A stretch of DNA of 19,846 bases from CBDUQN01 sp965369375 (GTDB lineage: Bacteria; Krumholzibacteriota; Krumholzibacteriia; Krumholzibacteriales; Krumholzibacteriaceae), in contig CBDUQN010000057.1 of NCBI GenBank assembly GCA_965369375.1, positions 1-19,846 on the forward strand. Reading direction: 5' to 3'. A program made the translations under genes and the position numbers. A model generated the notes under the pieces. It ran no database searches, had not been told where the DNA came from, and saw only the letters and a list, made by a program, of their open reading frames with translations. Positions within the stretch are counted from its first letter, which is position 1. Every line of letters starts with the position of its first letter. This document shows, one piece after another, positions 1 to 6,922 of this stretch.

Positions 1-160
1 AAATAGCTCGGGTGCTCTCATGTCAAAAGCTCAACCAATTTTTCACCATTAAATACCAAAATCAACGTTCCCACTTGTCGTTTGGGATAATTAATTGAGG
101 CTGGTTTGATTACAACAAACCCAAGTTAGTTTTCGGGGGAAGTCCTGTCAATACTATGAG

Positions 161-454
161 TCACGACTTCCCGAGCAGCCCGATCATACGCAGAATGGCG
201 AAGAAAGTAACGACTGATAGGGCGCCGAAGATCAAGCCGCCGCGAAGGGCAGCAGTCGGCTCGCCCTCCCCGAGGCTCGTGCCGATAAAGGCGATCGTGA
301 AACCGGCGAACAGGATCCATACAATAACCAGGAACCATCTCCACGGGGACATGGCGACGCCACGATCCTCAGTCCATTTCTTGAATCCTATTATCGCAAG
401 ACAAAACAGGAGTCCTTCGAGAAGCCAGAAGAAACCGCTGCTAAAAAACTGCAT
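161..454 (-). CDS. rdhB: Reductive dehalogenase membrane anchor, RdhB-like
   Basis: A 97-residue hydrophobic protein with three predicted membrane helices (about residues 7-23, 38-58 and 71-91). The loop between helices two and three carries TSLGEGEP; two glutamates in an EXE arrangement at this place (residues 63-65) are a known signature of RdhB/PceB anchor proteins. RdhB is thought to hold the Tat-exported dehalogenase on the outer face of the cytoplasmic membrane. The start ATG has an AGAGGTGA ribosome site a few bases upstream and lies 12 bp after the rdhA stop, so the two are surely co-transcribed. Length and helix count are normal for the family. Partner and function rest on family knowledge and the neighbouring rdhA; how RdhB contacts the quinone pool is not established. 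Confidence 0.9.
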   Translation of the reverse strand: MQFFSSGFFWLLEGLLFCLAIIGFKKWTEDRGVAMSPWRWFLVIVWILFAGFTIAFIGTSLGEGEPTAALRGGLIFGALSVVTFFAILRMIGLLGKS

Positions 455-466
455 CGAATCACCTCT

Positions 467-1921
467 CTAGATATCAATGAAATCTTCCGTTTTTAGCCAC
501 CATGGCGGCTTGCGATACGAAGCGTTTTTCCCACCCATCGAGGGCATGTAGTAATCCTTTGCATCGGGTCCGGGGTAGAAGAACTTCTGCATGCCGGTCA
601 AGACCTTGTGTGAAAGCCCTGTCGGATCATCGGCCGACGCGTGGAAAGCCGCGCGGTGGAGCCAGTTCGATTTTCGTGTATAGGGACAGACGGCGACGCA
701 GAGCCGGCAGCCGATATTGCCGAGGTTCGAATACCAGAAGTTGTGACACTTCGAGACATTGATCTTGTAACGGAGGTATCCCCGCACCTCGATCTTGTCT
801 CCGAACGGGATGGCGCCGCTCGGACAGTTCTCAGCGCATATCTTGCAGGTACGGCAGAAATCCTGGACGCCGAACTCGATCGGCCTGTCTGTCTGCATCG
901 GGATATTCGTCGTCACGACTGCCGGACGGAAGTTCGAACCGAGCTCGGGTGTGATCAGCACCCCGTGACGTCCCTGCTCCCCGAGGCCTGCGTCGATCGC
1001 CACGGGCGGAACCATGAGATCGTACTCCATCCCCGGCGTGTGGGGACGAGCGGGGTAACCGAGCTGCTTGATGAATGCGGTGAGCCGGTATGCGACGATA
1101 CGTGACCTCGCGTATGCGTCGTGCGAGGTTCCGTAGTTGGGATTGGCGTAGAAGGGATCCCACGACATCGGCGTCCCGACGACGATCGCGTACTCCCAGT
1201 GCCTCGGAATATCGAACGGTTTCTCGGTATCGAGGCCCCTGCGACGCATCGGATATTTGTATACCCAGTCGGGATTCAATTTTGTAATACCGACAATCGT
1301 CGCGCCGAGTTGAAAGGCGATCTGTTTTATGAGCTTCGCCGTTTTCTCGGGCGATTTCATGGTGAGCGGCTCGGGCGGTTGGCCGAATCCTTTGGCTTCT
1401 GGAAAGTCGGATACCTGCGGCGGCTCGGTGATCCCCTCCGGCCACACCTCACCCATCGCATGAGACCATGCCTCAGCGAGGAGAAATTGATTTCCATACT
1501 TCGCATTGTCCTCCCGCCGTTTCGGGAATATTTCACGCCGAATACGCAGATCGAGCTCGAGATCTTCGGGGTGCGCGAGGTAGTACGCCTTGAGATTATC
1601 GTCGAGCCCCTCGATGCCTTTTTCGTCGTTCCATTGGCGCATGAGTCGCGACATACGGGAAAATATGACTTCAGTGCGTGCATCAACCCTCCTCGTGGGA
1701 CCGACTATTTGGTAATGCGGCTTGTCGGCCATGAATCGTTTCCTGTTGAATACCTTCGCCGCCCCCTCGAAGCTCTCCCATCCGGTGTGTGAACGCGGAT
1801 CCTTGCCCGAGCTGTAACCGAAAAATCCGAGACCGGCGCCACCCGCCACCGCAGCCGCGGCGCCGGTGACCTTGAGAAACTTCCTCCGGCTGACTTTGTC
1901 CGATTTTTTCTTGCTGCTCAT
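467..1921 (-). CDS. rdhA: Reductive dehalogenase catalytic subunit, RdhA family
   Basis: A corrinoid iron-sulfur enzyme that removes halogen from organohalides, usually as the terminal reductase of organohalide respiration. The 484-residue protein opens with a Tat signal (RRKFLK at 12-17, then an Ala/Gly-rich stretch). The core contains GLGEQGRHGVLITPELGSN (312-330), a hallmark RdhA segment. Two cluster motifs follow: C356-x2-C359-x2-C362-x3-C366-P, and C392-x12-C405-x2-C408-x3-C412-P. The C-terminal KSNWLHR is also typical of respiratory enzymes. The start is set by GGAGGAG five bases before the ATG at 1921; an in-frame upstream start would add 19 residues ahead of the Tat signal and is unlikely. 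rdhB follows 12 bp downstream and an agmatinase-like gene ends 91 bp upstream. Substrate cannot be told from sequence. No convincing promoter or dehalobox is visible in the 91-bp gap. Confidence 0.96.
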   Translation of the reverse strand: MSSKKKSDKVSRRKFLKVTGAAAAVAGGAGLGFFGYSSGKDPRSHTGWESFEGAAKVFNRKRFMADKPHYQIVGPTRRVDARTEVIFSRMSRLMRQWNDEKGIEGLDDNLKAYYLAHPEDLELDLRIRREIFPKRREDNAKYGNQFLLAEAWSHAMGEVWPEGITEPPQVSDFPEAKGFGQPPEPLTMKSPEKTAKLIKQIAFQLGATIVGITKLNPDWVYKYPMRRRGLDTEKPFDIPRHWEYAIVVGTPMSWDPFYANPNYGTSHDAYARSRIVAYRLTAFIKQLGYPARPHTPGMEYDLMVPPVAIDAGLGEQGRHGVLITPELGSNFRPAVVTTNIPMQTDRPIEFGVQDFCRTCKICAENCPSGAIPFGDKIEVRGYLRYKINVSKCHNFWYSNLGNIGCRLCVAVCPYTRKSNWLHRAAFHASADDPTGLSHKVLTGMQKFFYPGPDAKDYYMPSMGGKNASYRKPPWWLKTEDFIDI

Positions 1922-2012
1922 GTAATCTCCTCCGTTTCCATTCCGCCTATTCATCTCTACATATTCAATATTCACCAAAATAATTTGATCGGAAATCCTG
2001 CATTCTATTAAT

Positions 2013-2852
2013 CTATCTATTTGTTTCGATCATACGTCCCGCTATTTCCTTGAGAATCTTGGCAGCCGCGGCGGCGGTAATGCCTGATGGATCGCGCTCG
2101 GGATTGAACTCGACGATATCTGCGCCGACCACCGGCGCTCGAAGGTTTTGAATAAGCCTCAGCACATCGCGTGTCGACATGCCGCCTGGTTCGTGATGAG
2201 AGACACCGGGGGCAAACGCCGGATCGAGTATATCCATATCGACTGATAGGTATAAGGGCCCCTCGAAAACGGGGATCTTATCGGGATTCCAGTCCTTCAT
2301 CATTATGATCTCTGTTTTAAACCGCTCCGCCTGCGAGCGCTGATGCGGATTCATCGCTCTGATCCCGACCTGTACGAGGCGCGAAACGAGTCCCGCTTCC
2401 ATGATCCTCGCAAAGGGACAGGCATGCGAAAGGCGATCGCCCTCGTATTCATCATAGAGATCCGGGTGGGCATCGAGATGAAGTAGATTCAAGGGGGCGT
2501 ATTTTTTCGCATACGCCCTGATAACCGGCAGCGTAACGGAATGATCACCGCCGAGCGACAAGATATGAACATTTTTTTCGAGCAATCGATCAATGAATCG
2601 CTCGATCTGTGCAAAGGGCTCTTTTCCGGATACAAGAGTGAGATCACCGATATCTGTGAAGCGCGGTTCAACGGCCAGATCGATACCGTTTTCGGTGCAG
2701 AGATTCATCGAGCCGCTGCGCAGAACCTCGCGGACGTGCACTGGTGCACGAGACGGTCCCTTCATAAACGATGAATGTTCGTCGAAGGGAATCCCGATTA
2801 CTGCAATTGCACCGGGTTCGAGTTTTTCGAAGGGATCATTGGATCCAGACAT
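2013..2852 (-). CDS. Agmatinase/arginase-family ureohydrolase
   Basis: A 279-residue member of the Mn-dependent ureohydrolase superfamily, which hydrolyses a guanidino group to urea plus an amine. All metal ligands are visible: GGDHS (H104), LDAHPD (D127, H129, D131) and VDMDILDP (D205, D207). SHACPF at 142-147 and E248 fit the agmatinase branch. There is no signal peptide, so the enzyme should be cytoplasmic. The start is four bases after the stop of the isochorismatase-like gene and lacks a strong ribosome site, which suggests translational coupling. Agmatine is the likeliest substrate (giving putrescine and urea), but guanidinobutyrate or other guanidino compounds are possible, since recent work shows substrate diversity in this fold. 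Its place just before rdhA is unusual and unexplained. Confidence 0.92.
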   Translation of the reverse strand: MSGSNDPFEKLEPGAIAVIGIPFDEHSSFMKGPSRAPVHVREVLRSGSMNLCTENGIDLAVEPRFTDIGDLTLVSGKEPFAQIERFIDRLLEKNVHILSLGGDHSVTLPVIRAYAKKYAPLNLLHLDAHPDLYDEYEGDRLSHACPFARIMEAGLVSRLVQVGIRAMNPHQRSQAERFKTEIIMMKDWNPDKIPVFEGPLYLSVDMDILDPAFAPGVSHHEPGGMSTRDVLRLIQNLRAPVVGADIVEFNPERDPSGITAAAAAKILKEIAGRMIETNR

Positions 2853-2856
2853 CGGC

Positions 2857-3459
2857 TCAATACCCTGATAAAAATGTTTCAGTATCTATTATCTTCGCAT
2901 AAGAACCGGAGAGGGCGCTCAAGGTCGCATTATGAACGTCCTCGGCACTCGTTTCTTTCTCATTGAACGTCAGCGCCCGTGTTGCGCAGGCGTCATGAAC
3001 AACGATACAATCGAATCCATAGTCGCACGCGGCGCGTGTCGCCGCTTCGACGCACATGTGCGTCATCATTCCGCAGATGACCAGGCCCTCGATTTCATTG
3101 ATCTTCAAGAACTCCAGCAACTCTGTATCCTTGAAACTGTTGGCATGGTTCTTCGAAATGATCATTTCATCTTTCAGCGGCCGGACACTCGCGTGTATCT
3201 CCCCACCCGATTTCACATTGTGCCGTATGTGAATCACCAAGCGGCCTTCATCCCTGAATTTCTTCAGCAGCTTCGCTGCATTGCCGCTCGCCGCTTCGGG
3301 ATTGACAATTTCGTAGCCCCCGCCGGGAAAGTAAAAATCCTGCACATCGATTATCAGCAGCGCTGTATTTTCAAGGCTCTTATTTTCCTCCGCCTCCAGA
3401 TGCGAGAAACAGATCGCAATGCCCCATAACACAAAAATGATTGCAAAGATTTTCTTCAC
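2857..3459 (-). CDS. Secreted isochorismatase-family cysteine hydrolase
   Basis: A 200-residue hydrolase of the isochorismatase/nicotinamidase superfamily. The catalytic triad is readable: D38 in LLIIDVQDF, K103 in ISKNHANSF, and C136 in CGMMTHMCVEAA. The start is taken as GTG at 3459 because AAGGAG lies six bases upstream. This gives a clean signal peptide (MKKIFAIIFVLWGIAICFSH, likely cut before EENKS), so the enzyme is probably periplasmic. An ATG 11 codons upstream lacks a ribosome site. Export is uncommon in this family, whose members usually act in the cytosol on amides, isochorismate or related C-N and ether bonds. It is tightly followed by the ureohydrolase gene. Substrate unknown. 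Confidence 0.9.
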   Translation of the reverse strand: MKKIFAIIFVLWGIAICFSHLEAEENKSLENTALLIIDVQDFYFPGGGYEIVNPEAASGNAAKLLKKFRDEGRLVIHIRHNVKSGGEIHASVRPLKDEMIISKNHANSFKDTELLEFLKINEIEGLVICGMMTHMCVEAATRAACDYGFDCIVVHDACATRALTFNEKETSAEDVHNATLSALSGSYAKIIDTETFLSGY

Positions 3460-3520
3460 GGCTTTCTCCTTATCAATTATGGAAAAAATCATCAGAATGC
3501 CGGGATCAAAGCGTGACCGG

Positions 3521-4306
3521 TTAAATACGGGTCATGATTCGATCGAGTCTGCGGGACATGTCCACAATAGCATCCCAATTATGCGAAATTATCTTTTCCG
3601 AATGGGCAAGGTGGTTTCTGAGCTTGACAAACGCCTTAATCGTCGCTTCGCCTTCGCGCTTCGATCCGACCCCGAAATCCCTTCTCATTTCGGGATCCTT
3701 CAAGAGGATATGCGCCTTGTCATTGAGTTGCAGGCAGTTCATCAGTAGAGCGGGTTCTTTTCGCCGTTTGCGCTCCCAGTAGAGATCTTGCGCTTTCTTC
3801 AACCGTCCCGGGGATAATTCCTTCTTCCAGCTCAGATTCGGATACCTCGATTCGATTGAGTTGTTCAAATATATTTCTACAATCGTGATCATGCCAAAAA
3901 GCCACATTCTGACCGGCGGTTTCTCGATATCGTTTCTTGTAACGACGGCGCCTATGGCGCCGAGCATTTTTGCAAAGCAGTAATCGCAACGGGCGAGACA
4001 TTCGATAACGAAAGCAAGCGACGCCGATTCATCGACGACCGAAGCCTCATCGAATGGATTCATGCCGGCGCCGCACCGCCCGCTCCGCAGGTCCGCTCGG
4101 TTCACATATCCCGCGATTTCTCCGCATTTTCTGATCCCGATGACCTCGAGCTTGTTCTTCGACATGAACGATTTAACAACTCCCGCCGATCTCTCGTGAT
4201 CGAATGAACGAAGCGGCTCGGCGATATCGAGCACGGTGAATCCCTCGGTGAAGAGTTTTCTCATCCGCACCTGATGCGACGTTCTATCGATGGCGCAAAT
4301 TTCCAT
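3521..4306 (-). CDS. CBS-domain protein with C-terminal HEPN-like domain
   Basis: A 261-residue cytoplasmic protein with two parts. Residues about 25-135 look like a degenerate pair of CBS domains (for example LEVIGIRKCGEIAGYVNRAD), which usually bind adenine nucleotides. Residues about 140-255 are helical and end in VKLRNHLAHSEKI, which contains R230-N-H-L-A-H235, the R-x4-H motif of HEPN RNase or RNA-binding domains (Swt1-like group). The start at 4306 is chosen because AAGGA stands five bases upstream; an ATG at 4324 would overlap the STAS-like gene. The stop of that gene is seven bases upstream, so the two are coupled. Nucleotide-controlled RNase or RNA binding is an inference; no toxin-antitoxin partner is obvious, unless the STAS-like protein plays that part. 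Confidence 0.75.
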   Translation of the reverse strand: MEICAIDRTSHQVRMRKLFTEGFTVLDIAEPLRSFDHERSAGVVKSFMSKNKLEVIGIRKCGEIAGYVNRADLRSGRCGAGMNPFDEASVVDESASLAFVIECLARCDYCFAKMLGAIGAVVTRNDIEKPPVRMWLFGMITIVEIYLNNSIESRYPNLSWKKELSPGRLKKAQDLYWERKRRKEPALLMNCLQLNDKAHILLKDPEMRRDFGVGSKREGEATIKAFVKLRNHLAHSEKIISHNWDAIVDMSRRLDRIMTRI

Positions 4307-4313
4307 GGAGTCC

Positions 4314-4700
4314 TTATTTCTCATCAGGCTCAGCTCCGATCCATTCCATTGCTTCCTCGAGTGTTCTGAATGCCTGCGTTTCGATGGCAGTATCCCTGCT
4401 CATAAAAGAGAACATCCTTACCAATCCGAAAAAGAGATCGCGAGGCGTTACGACGGCCCATTTGCATGCCCCCCTCACCTTTTCCATCGTCCTGACATAA
4501 TCGAGCAGTCTGGACATTGTTTGCATATTCATTTTGAACGTCACCTCCGACAGATCCGCAATCGAGTTCATTCCCTTTTTGAAAGTGGGATCCGCGTTCA
4601 CTTCATTCATATGGATTATCAGATCTTCGAGCGAAAATTCACCGGTTGCCTTCGCGATTACGAGATTGCTATCAGCATCTATTTTATATTCGAATTCCAT
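4314..4700 (-). CDS. SpoIIAA/STAS-like small protein
   Basis: A 128-residue soluble protein with no signal peptide. It starts with alternating strands (MEFEYKIDADSNLVIAKATG), then IADLSEVTFKMNM and WAVVTPRDLFFGLVRMF, and ends with TLEEAMEWIGA. This matches the layout of SpoIIAA-like/STAS-fold proteins found beside regulatory genes in many bacteria. The Ser in DLSEVTF lies near where anti-sigma-antagonist proteins are phosphorylated, but no kinase or sigma factor is nearby. The ribosome site is a weak GGTGAG eight bases before ATG. It is the first gene after the promoter at 4785-4814 and overlaps the alternative start of the CBS/HEPN gene. Exact function unknown. Confidence 0.7.
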   Translation of the reverse strand: MEFEYKIDADSNLVIAKATGEFSLEDLIIHMNEVNADPTFKKGMNSIADLSEVTFKMNMQTMSRLLDYVRTMEKVRGACKWAVVTPRDLFFGLVRMFSFMSRDTAIETQAFRTLEEAMEWIGAEPDEK

Positions 4701-4784
4701 GTCTATAACTCACCGTCAAAAGCTTCTTCGAAGGATTCGTCGCCAGGATAAAGACCTGATAAAACATCAGTGTAACTGAATATC

Positions 4785-4814
4785 ATTATAAGAATTCCAC
4801 GTGCCGCTTGTCTA
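4785..4814 (-). promoter_or_regulatory. Sigma-70-like promoter for the STAS-to-rdhB gene series
   Basis: On the minus strand, TAGACA is followed by an 18-base spacer and a perfect TATAAT. The start of transcription would be near 4778, giving a leader of roughly 78 bases before the STAS-like start codon. It is the only good promoter seen upstream of the six-gene series, and it stands back to back with the promoter of the left outer-membrane-protein copy. Confidence 0.65.
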
Positions 4815-4853
4815 CCTTTTATAGGACGGATAATAACCAAACATGTAAATATC

Positions 4854-4882
4854 TTGACATTGCCTGCTTTTCAAAATGCCTT
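4854..4882 (+). promoter_or_regulatory. Degraded promoter of outer-membrane copy A
   Basis: TTGACA at 4854-4859 is a perfect -35 box, shared with copy B. With the same 17-base spacing the -10 position reads TGCCTT, far from TATAAT, whereas copy B has TAGTAT. Transcription from this copy is therefore probably weak or needs an activator. Confidence 0.5.
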
Positions 4883-4958
4883 GAGCCGATGGTGCAAAGT
4901 GTCTTTTCAGAAAGAAGGTTCCTAGACACCCCAGCAATTGCGGGAAGGATGGCCACGC

Positions 4959-5774
4959 ATGAATAGAATCGCCGTAATCTTCATAATCATGGGATTATTC
5001 CTCACTGCGGGAGTACCGGTCTGCGCACAAGAGCAGAGCCGCGAATCGATGGCGGTCGACGCCACGGCTTCCCAGTGGAGCTTCCAGTTCGCCTATGAAG
5101 GATTCTTCGATTACAGAGACGACACCATGAAGAACGGCATGCAGAGACCCGAAGGAAACAAGTGATTTCTGCAGTTCCGTCTCGTCGCTCCGATACCGAA
5201 ATCGGAGAAGAATCCGATCACGTGGCTTCCCCGGCTCACCCTGCGGGTTGTTCAGAACTCAAAGAGTGACTATGGATTCGGTTCCTCGGATATATTTGTC
5301 CTCGGAATCGCCCAAGAGTGGGCCACCGGCCGGTGGGGATTCGGCCCCCAGATCAACTTTCCCTCCAAAGAGGGATTTGGGAGTACCGAATGGGATTATG
5401 GGTTCGCTGCCGCCGCTACACAGCGTGCCGCGGGAAACAAACTCTACCTCGCCTTCCTGTTGCAGCAAACGTGTAGAAAAGATCCTGCCGGGGAAACGAA
5501 ACCAACGCCGCTGGCGATCAATCCCATCATTGTTTACCAGCTCGGGGGTGGCTACTACATCGGTAACGGCGATTTCGTTATCAGCTACAACTGGCAAAAC
5601 GGCTCGTGGTTCATCCCGTTCGGCGTGCGGCTCGGCAAGGCCTTCATCGGCGAGACGACGACATGGAATGCATACGTCGAATACTCCACGAGTCTATACT
5701 ACGATAATTGGATTGGCCCGGTCGCCACGCATGCATTGCGTATCAATGTGCAGTTCCAGATACCTGTCGGGTAA
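4959..5774 (+). pseudogene. Outer-membrane transporter-like protein copy A, interrupted by in-frame TGA
   Basis: A 272-codon frame parallel to the intact gene at 7328-8143, with a signal peptide (MNRIAVIFIIMGLFLTAGVPVCA), an ATG after a GGAAGGA ribosome site, and a TAA stop at the same codon. Codon 69 (5163-5165) is TGA where copy B has GGC (Gly). I found no other stop and no frameshift in the 203 codons after it, and the C-terminal strands are preserved up to NVQFQIPVG. One other notable change is TGG to TGT (Trp to Cys, in QQTCRK). The family resembles the Phenol_MetA_deg-type barrels often labelled neuromedin U or transporter. Either the gene died recently through one G-to-T change from a GGA ancestor, or TGA is read through. 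A 7-bp hairpin (5188-5207) lies downstream of the TGA but lacks the usual SECIS loop bases. Confidence 0.75.
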
Positions 5775-5801
5775 TATATAACCTGTGATGATTAAACGAA
5801 A

Positions 5802-5834
5802 CCGGCCTGGGTCGATCGCCCGGGCCGGCTTTTT
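5802..5834 (+). terminator. Rho-independent terminator after copy A
   Basis: A 10-bp stem, CCGGCCTGGG pairing with CCCGGGCCGG through one G-T wobble, encloses a seven-base loop and is followed by C and TTTTT. On the minus strand the same stem is followed by TTTCGTTT, so it may also stop the methyltransferase transcript. Confidence 0.85.
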
Positions 5835-5836
5835 AA

Positions 5837-5953
5837 TTATGCATTTCTATTTACATTGCTGAGCAGATTATCTTCTGCGCGATCGCTTGCTGTCTGACCA
5901 CTGCAGCCGCCGCACATGCGGAGGATTCGGAGTTGCGCTCACTTCGGCCGTAA
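5837..5953 (+). pseudogene. Signal-peptide-like remnant, possibly of a porin
   Basis: Just after the terminator, the plus frame reads QIIFCAIACCLTTAAAAHA followed by EDSELRSLRP and a TAA at 5951. This has a hydrophobic core and an AHA cleavage site, then a charged start like the coiled N-terminus of many porins. There is no start codon with a ribosome site, and the frame ends inside the 3' end of the opposite-strand methyltransferase. I read it as the severed 5' end of an exported protein; chance resemblance is possible. Confidence 0.35.
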
Positions 5954-6922
5954 GAGAAACATGAAGTCGAGCGCCGAGTTGTGCAAACCGGGCAACATCT
6001 TGATGGTGCTCTCGAAGAATCGGTAGCGATAATACCACCCCGGCCGCTTCTTGCCGCCTCCGATTACCGGTTGGTCGGCGCATGCCGCCTGCCCGCTTTC
6101 GGCCGGTGCGCAATAGGCTTCTTTCCAGTTTCGCTTCCGCGGCAACTTGCCAAGGTTTCTCATCCCCCGCTTGAAGCCGTAGCTCTTCTGCCGGAGCACA
6201 TGGAAGCCCGTGCGTTCAAACATTCCAGTCAACGCTCGGGCGGGAAAAAAGAAGATATGACCTTTGTTCGTGTGCGCGGATCGGCCTTCCTCATTATAGT
6301 AATCGATCAGTTCTCGGCTATCGTTGAAACCATTGGGCACCGATAGGTAGAGACGCCCATACGGCTTGATGATCCGCCGGCACTCGCGAAGCATCGCGAC
6401 GGGATCGAGGACGTGCTCGAGGACGTTGTTGATATGAATGTAGTCGAAATATCCATCTGCGTACCCGGCTCCGGCGAGTTCTCCCAGCCGAACCTCAAGG
6501 CCCAGCTCCTCTCGGGCGTAACGAACCGCGCTTTCGCCGAAGTCGATGCCGTAAACTTCCCACGCGGAGTGTTCACGGATCCCGCGAATGAAGAAACCGG
6601 CCGCGCAGCCGACATCGAGGAACTTTCCCTTCTTTCTCCACCGCTTCAACCGCCCGGCAAACGCCGCTCCCTTTCCTTCCTCCCGCCAGCGGTCGAAGTT
6701 ATAGTATGGGGCGGCATAGAATCGCTCGAGCTGTTTCACCGTGGGCAGCGCATCGCATCGGAATACACCGCAGCTGGTGCACTCGACGAGATCGTGGTCA
6801 ATGCCTTGTACGAGATTGACCTTGGCCAAGAACACAGCCTTGGCGCTGCTATCGCATACCGGGCAGGCCGGCATGCCTACTCTAAATCCACGTCGCCCTT
6901 GATTACCTGGCTCTGGATCCAA
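5939..6922 (-). CDS. Class I SAM-dependent methyltransferase with N-terminal zinc motif
   Basis: A cytoplasmic 327-residue methyltransferase. An N-terminal CPVC...CTSC pair (C20, C23, C48, C51) should bind zinc. Motif I is FLDVGCAAGFF (101-111), the acidic residue contacting the SAM ribose is D127 in YGIDF, and NNVLEHVLDP (165-174) matches Methyltransf_11/23-type enzymes. This architecture is common among enzymes acting on sugars, lipids or secondary metabolites, but the acceptor is unknown. The start is a TTG at 6922 with AAAGG six bases upstream; an ATG at 6874, just before PACPVC, is the alternative but has a weaker site. The gene stands alone on the minus strand between two direct repeats, with its own promoter, and may be an insertion between them. 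Confidence 0.87.
   Translation of the reverse strand: MDPEPGNQGRRGFRVGMPACPVCDSSAKAVFLAKVNLVQGIDHDLVECTSCGVFRCDALPTVKQLERFYAAPYYNFDRWREEGKGAAFAGRLKRWRKKGKFLDVGCAAGFFIRGIREHSAWEVYGIDFGESAVRYAREELGLEVRLGELAGAGYADGYFDYIHINNVLEHVLDPVAMLRECRRIIKPYGRLYLSVPNGFNDSRELIDYYNEEGRSAHTNKGHIFFFPARALTGMFERTGFHVLRQKSYGFKRGMRNLGKLPRKRNWKEAYCAPAESGQAACADQPVIGGGKKRPGWYYRYRFFESTIKMLPGLHNSALDFMFLLRPK

Larger units (their letters stand above)
4839..5834 (+). repeat. Direct repeat copy A: promoter, outer-membrane gene and terminator cassette
   Basis: This 996-bp segment matches 7208-8203 from end to end. The -35 box (offset 15), the start codon (offset 120), the stop codon and the terminator stem all fall at the same offsets in both copies, so there is no net insertion or deletion. 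The repeat begins with AAACATGT and ATATCTTGACATTGC and ends with CCGGCTTTTT. The copies differ by many point changes (about four of five residues agree by eye), so the duplication is not recent. Confidence 0.85.

Noticed and set aside
103..121. Small hairpin GGTTTG...CAAACC downstream of rdhB as terminator
   Set aside because: The stem is six A/T-rich pairs and no T-run follows on the minus strand.
1..160. Possible gene or array at the left edge
   Set aside because: AT-rich with stops in all frames; no repeats or RNA structure that I can support.
1121..1792. Plus-strand open frame opposite rdhA
   Set aside because: It is a shadow of the strongly supported dehalogenase frame, with no domain or ribosome site.
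1922..2012. FNR/CprK-type dehalobox upstream of rdhA
   Set aside because: AT-rich motifs such as TTAAT are present, but no TTAAT-N4-ATTAA palindrome and no well-spaced promoter boxes.
5163..5165. UGA read as glycine through an alternative genetic code (as in Gracilibacteria/SR1)
   Set aside because: Several other genes here end naturally at TGA (rdhB at 161, the isochorismatase-like gene at 2857, the channel gene at 11795, the small barrel gene at 10445), so TGA is a normal stop.
5188..5207. Hairpin after the TGA as a SECIS element
   Set aside because: The stem is good, but the loop ACCGAA lacks the guanine/uracil pattern bound by SelB, and the paralogue has Gly rather than Cys at the site. 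Kept only as an alternative to test.
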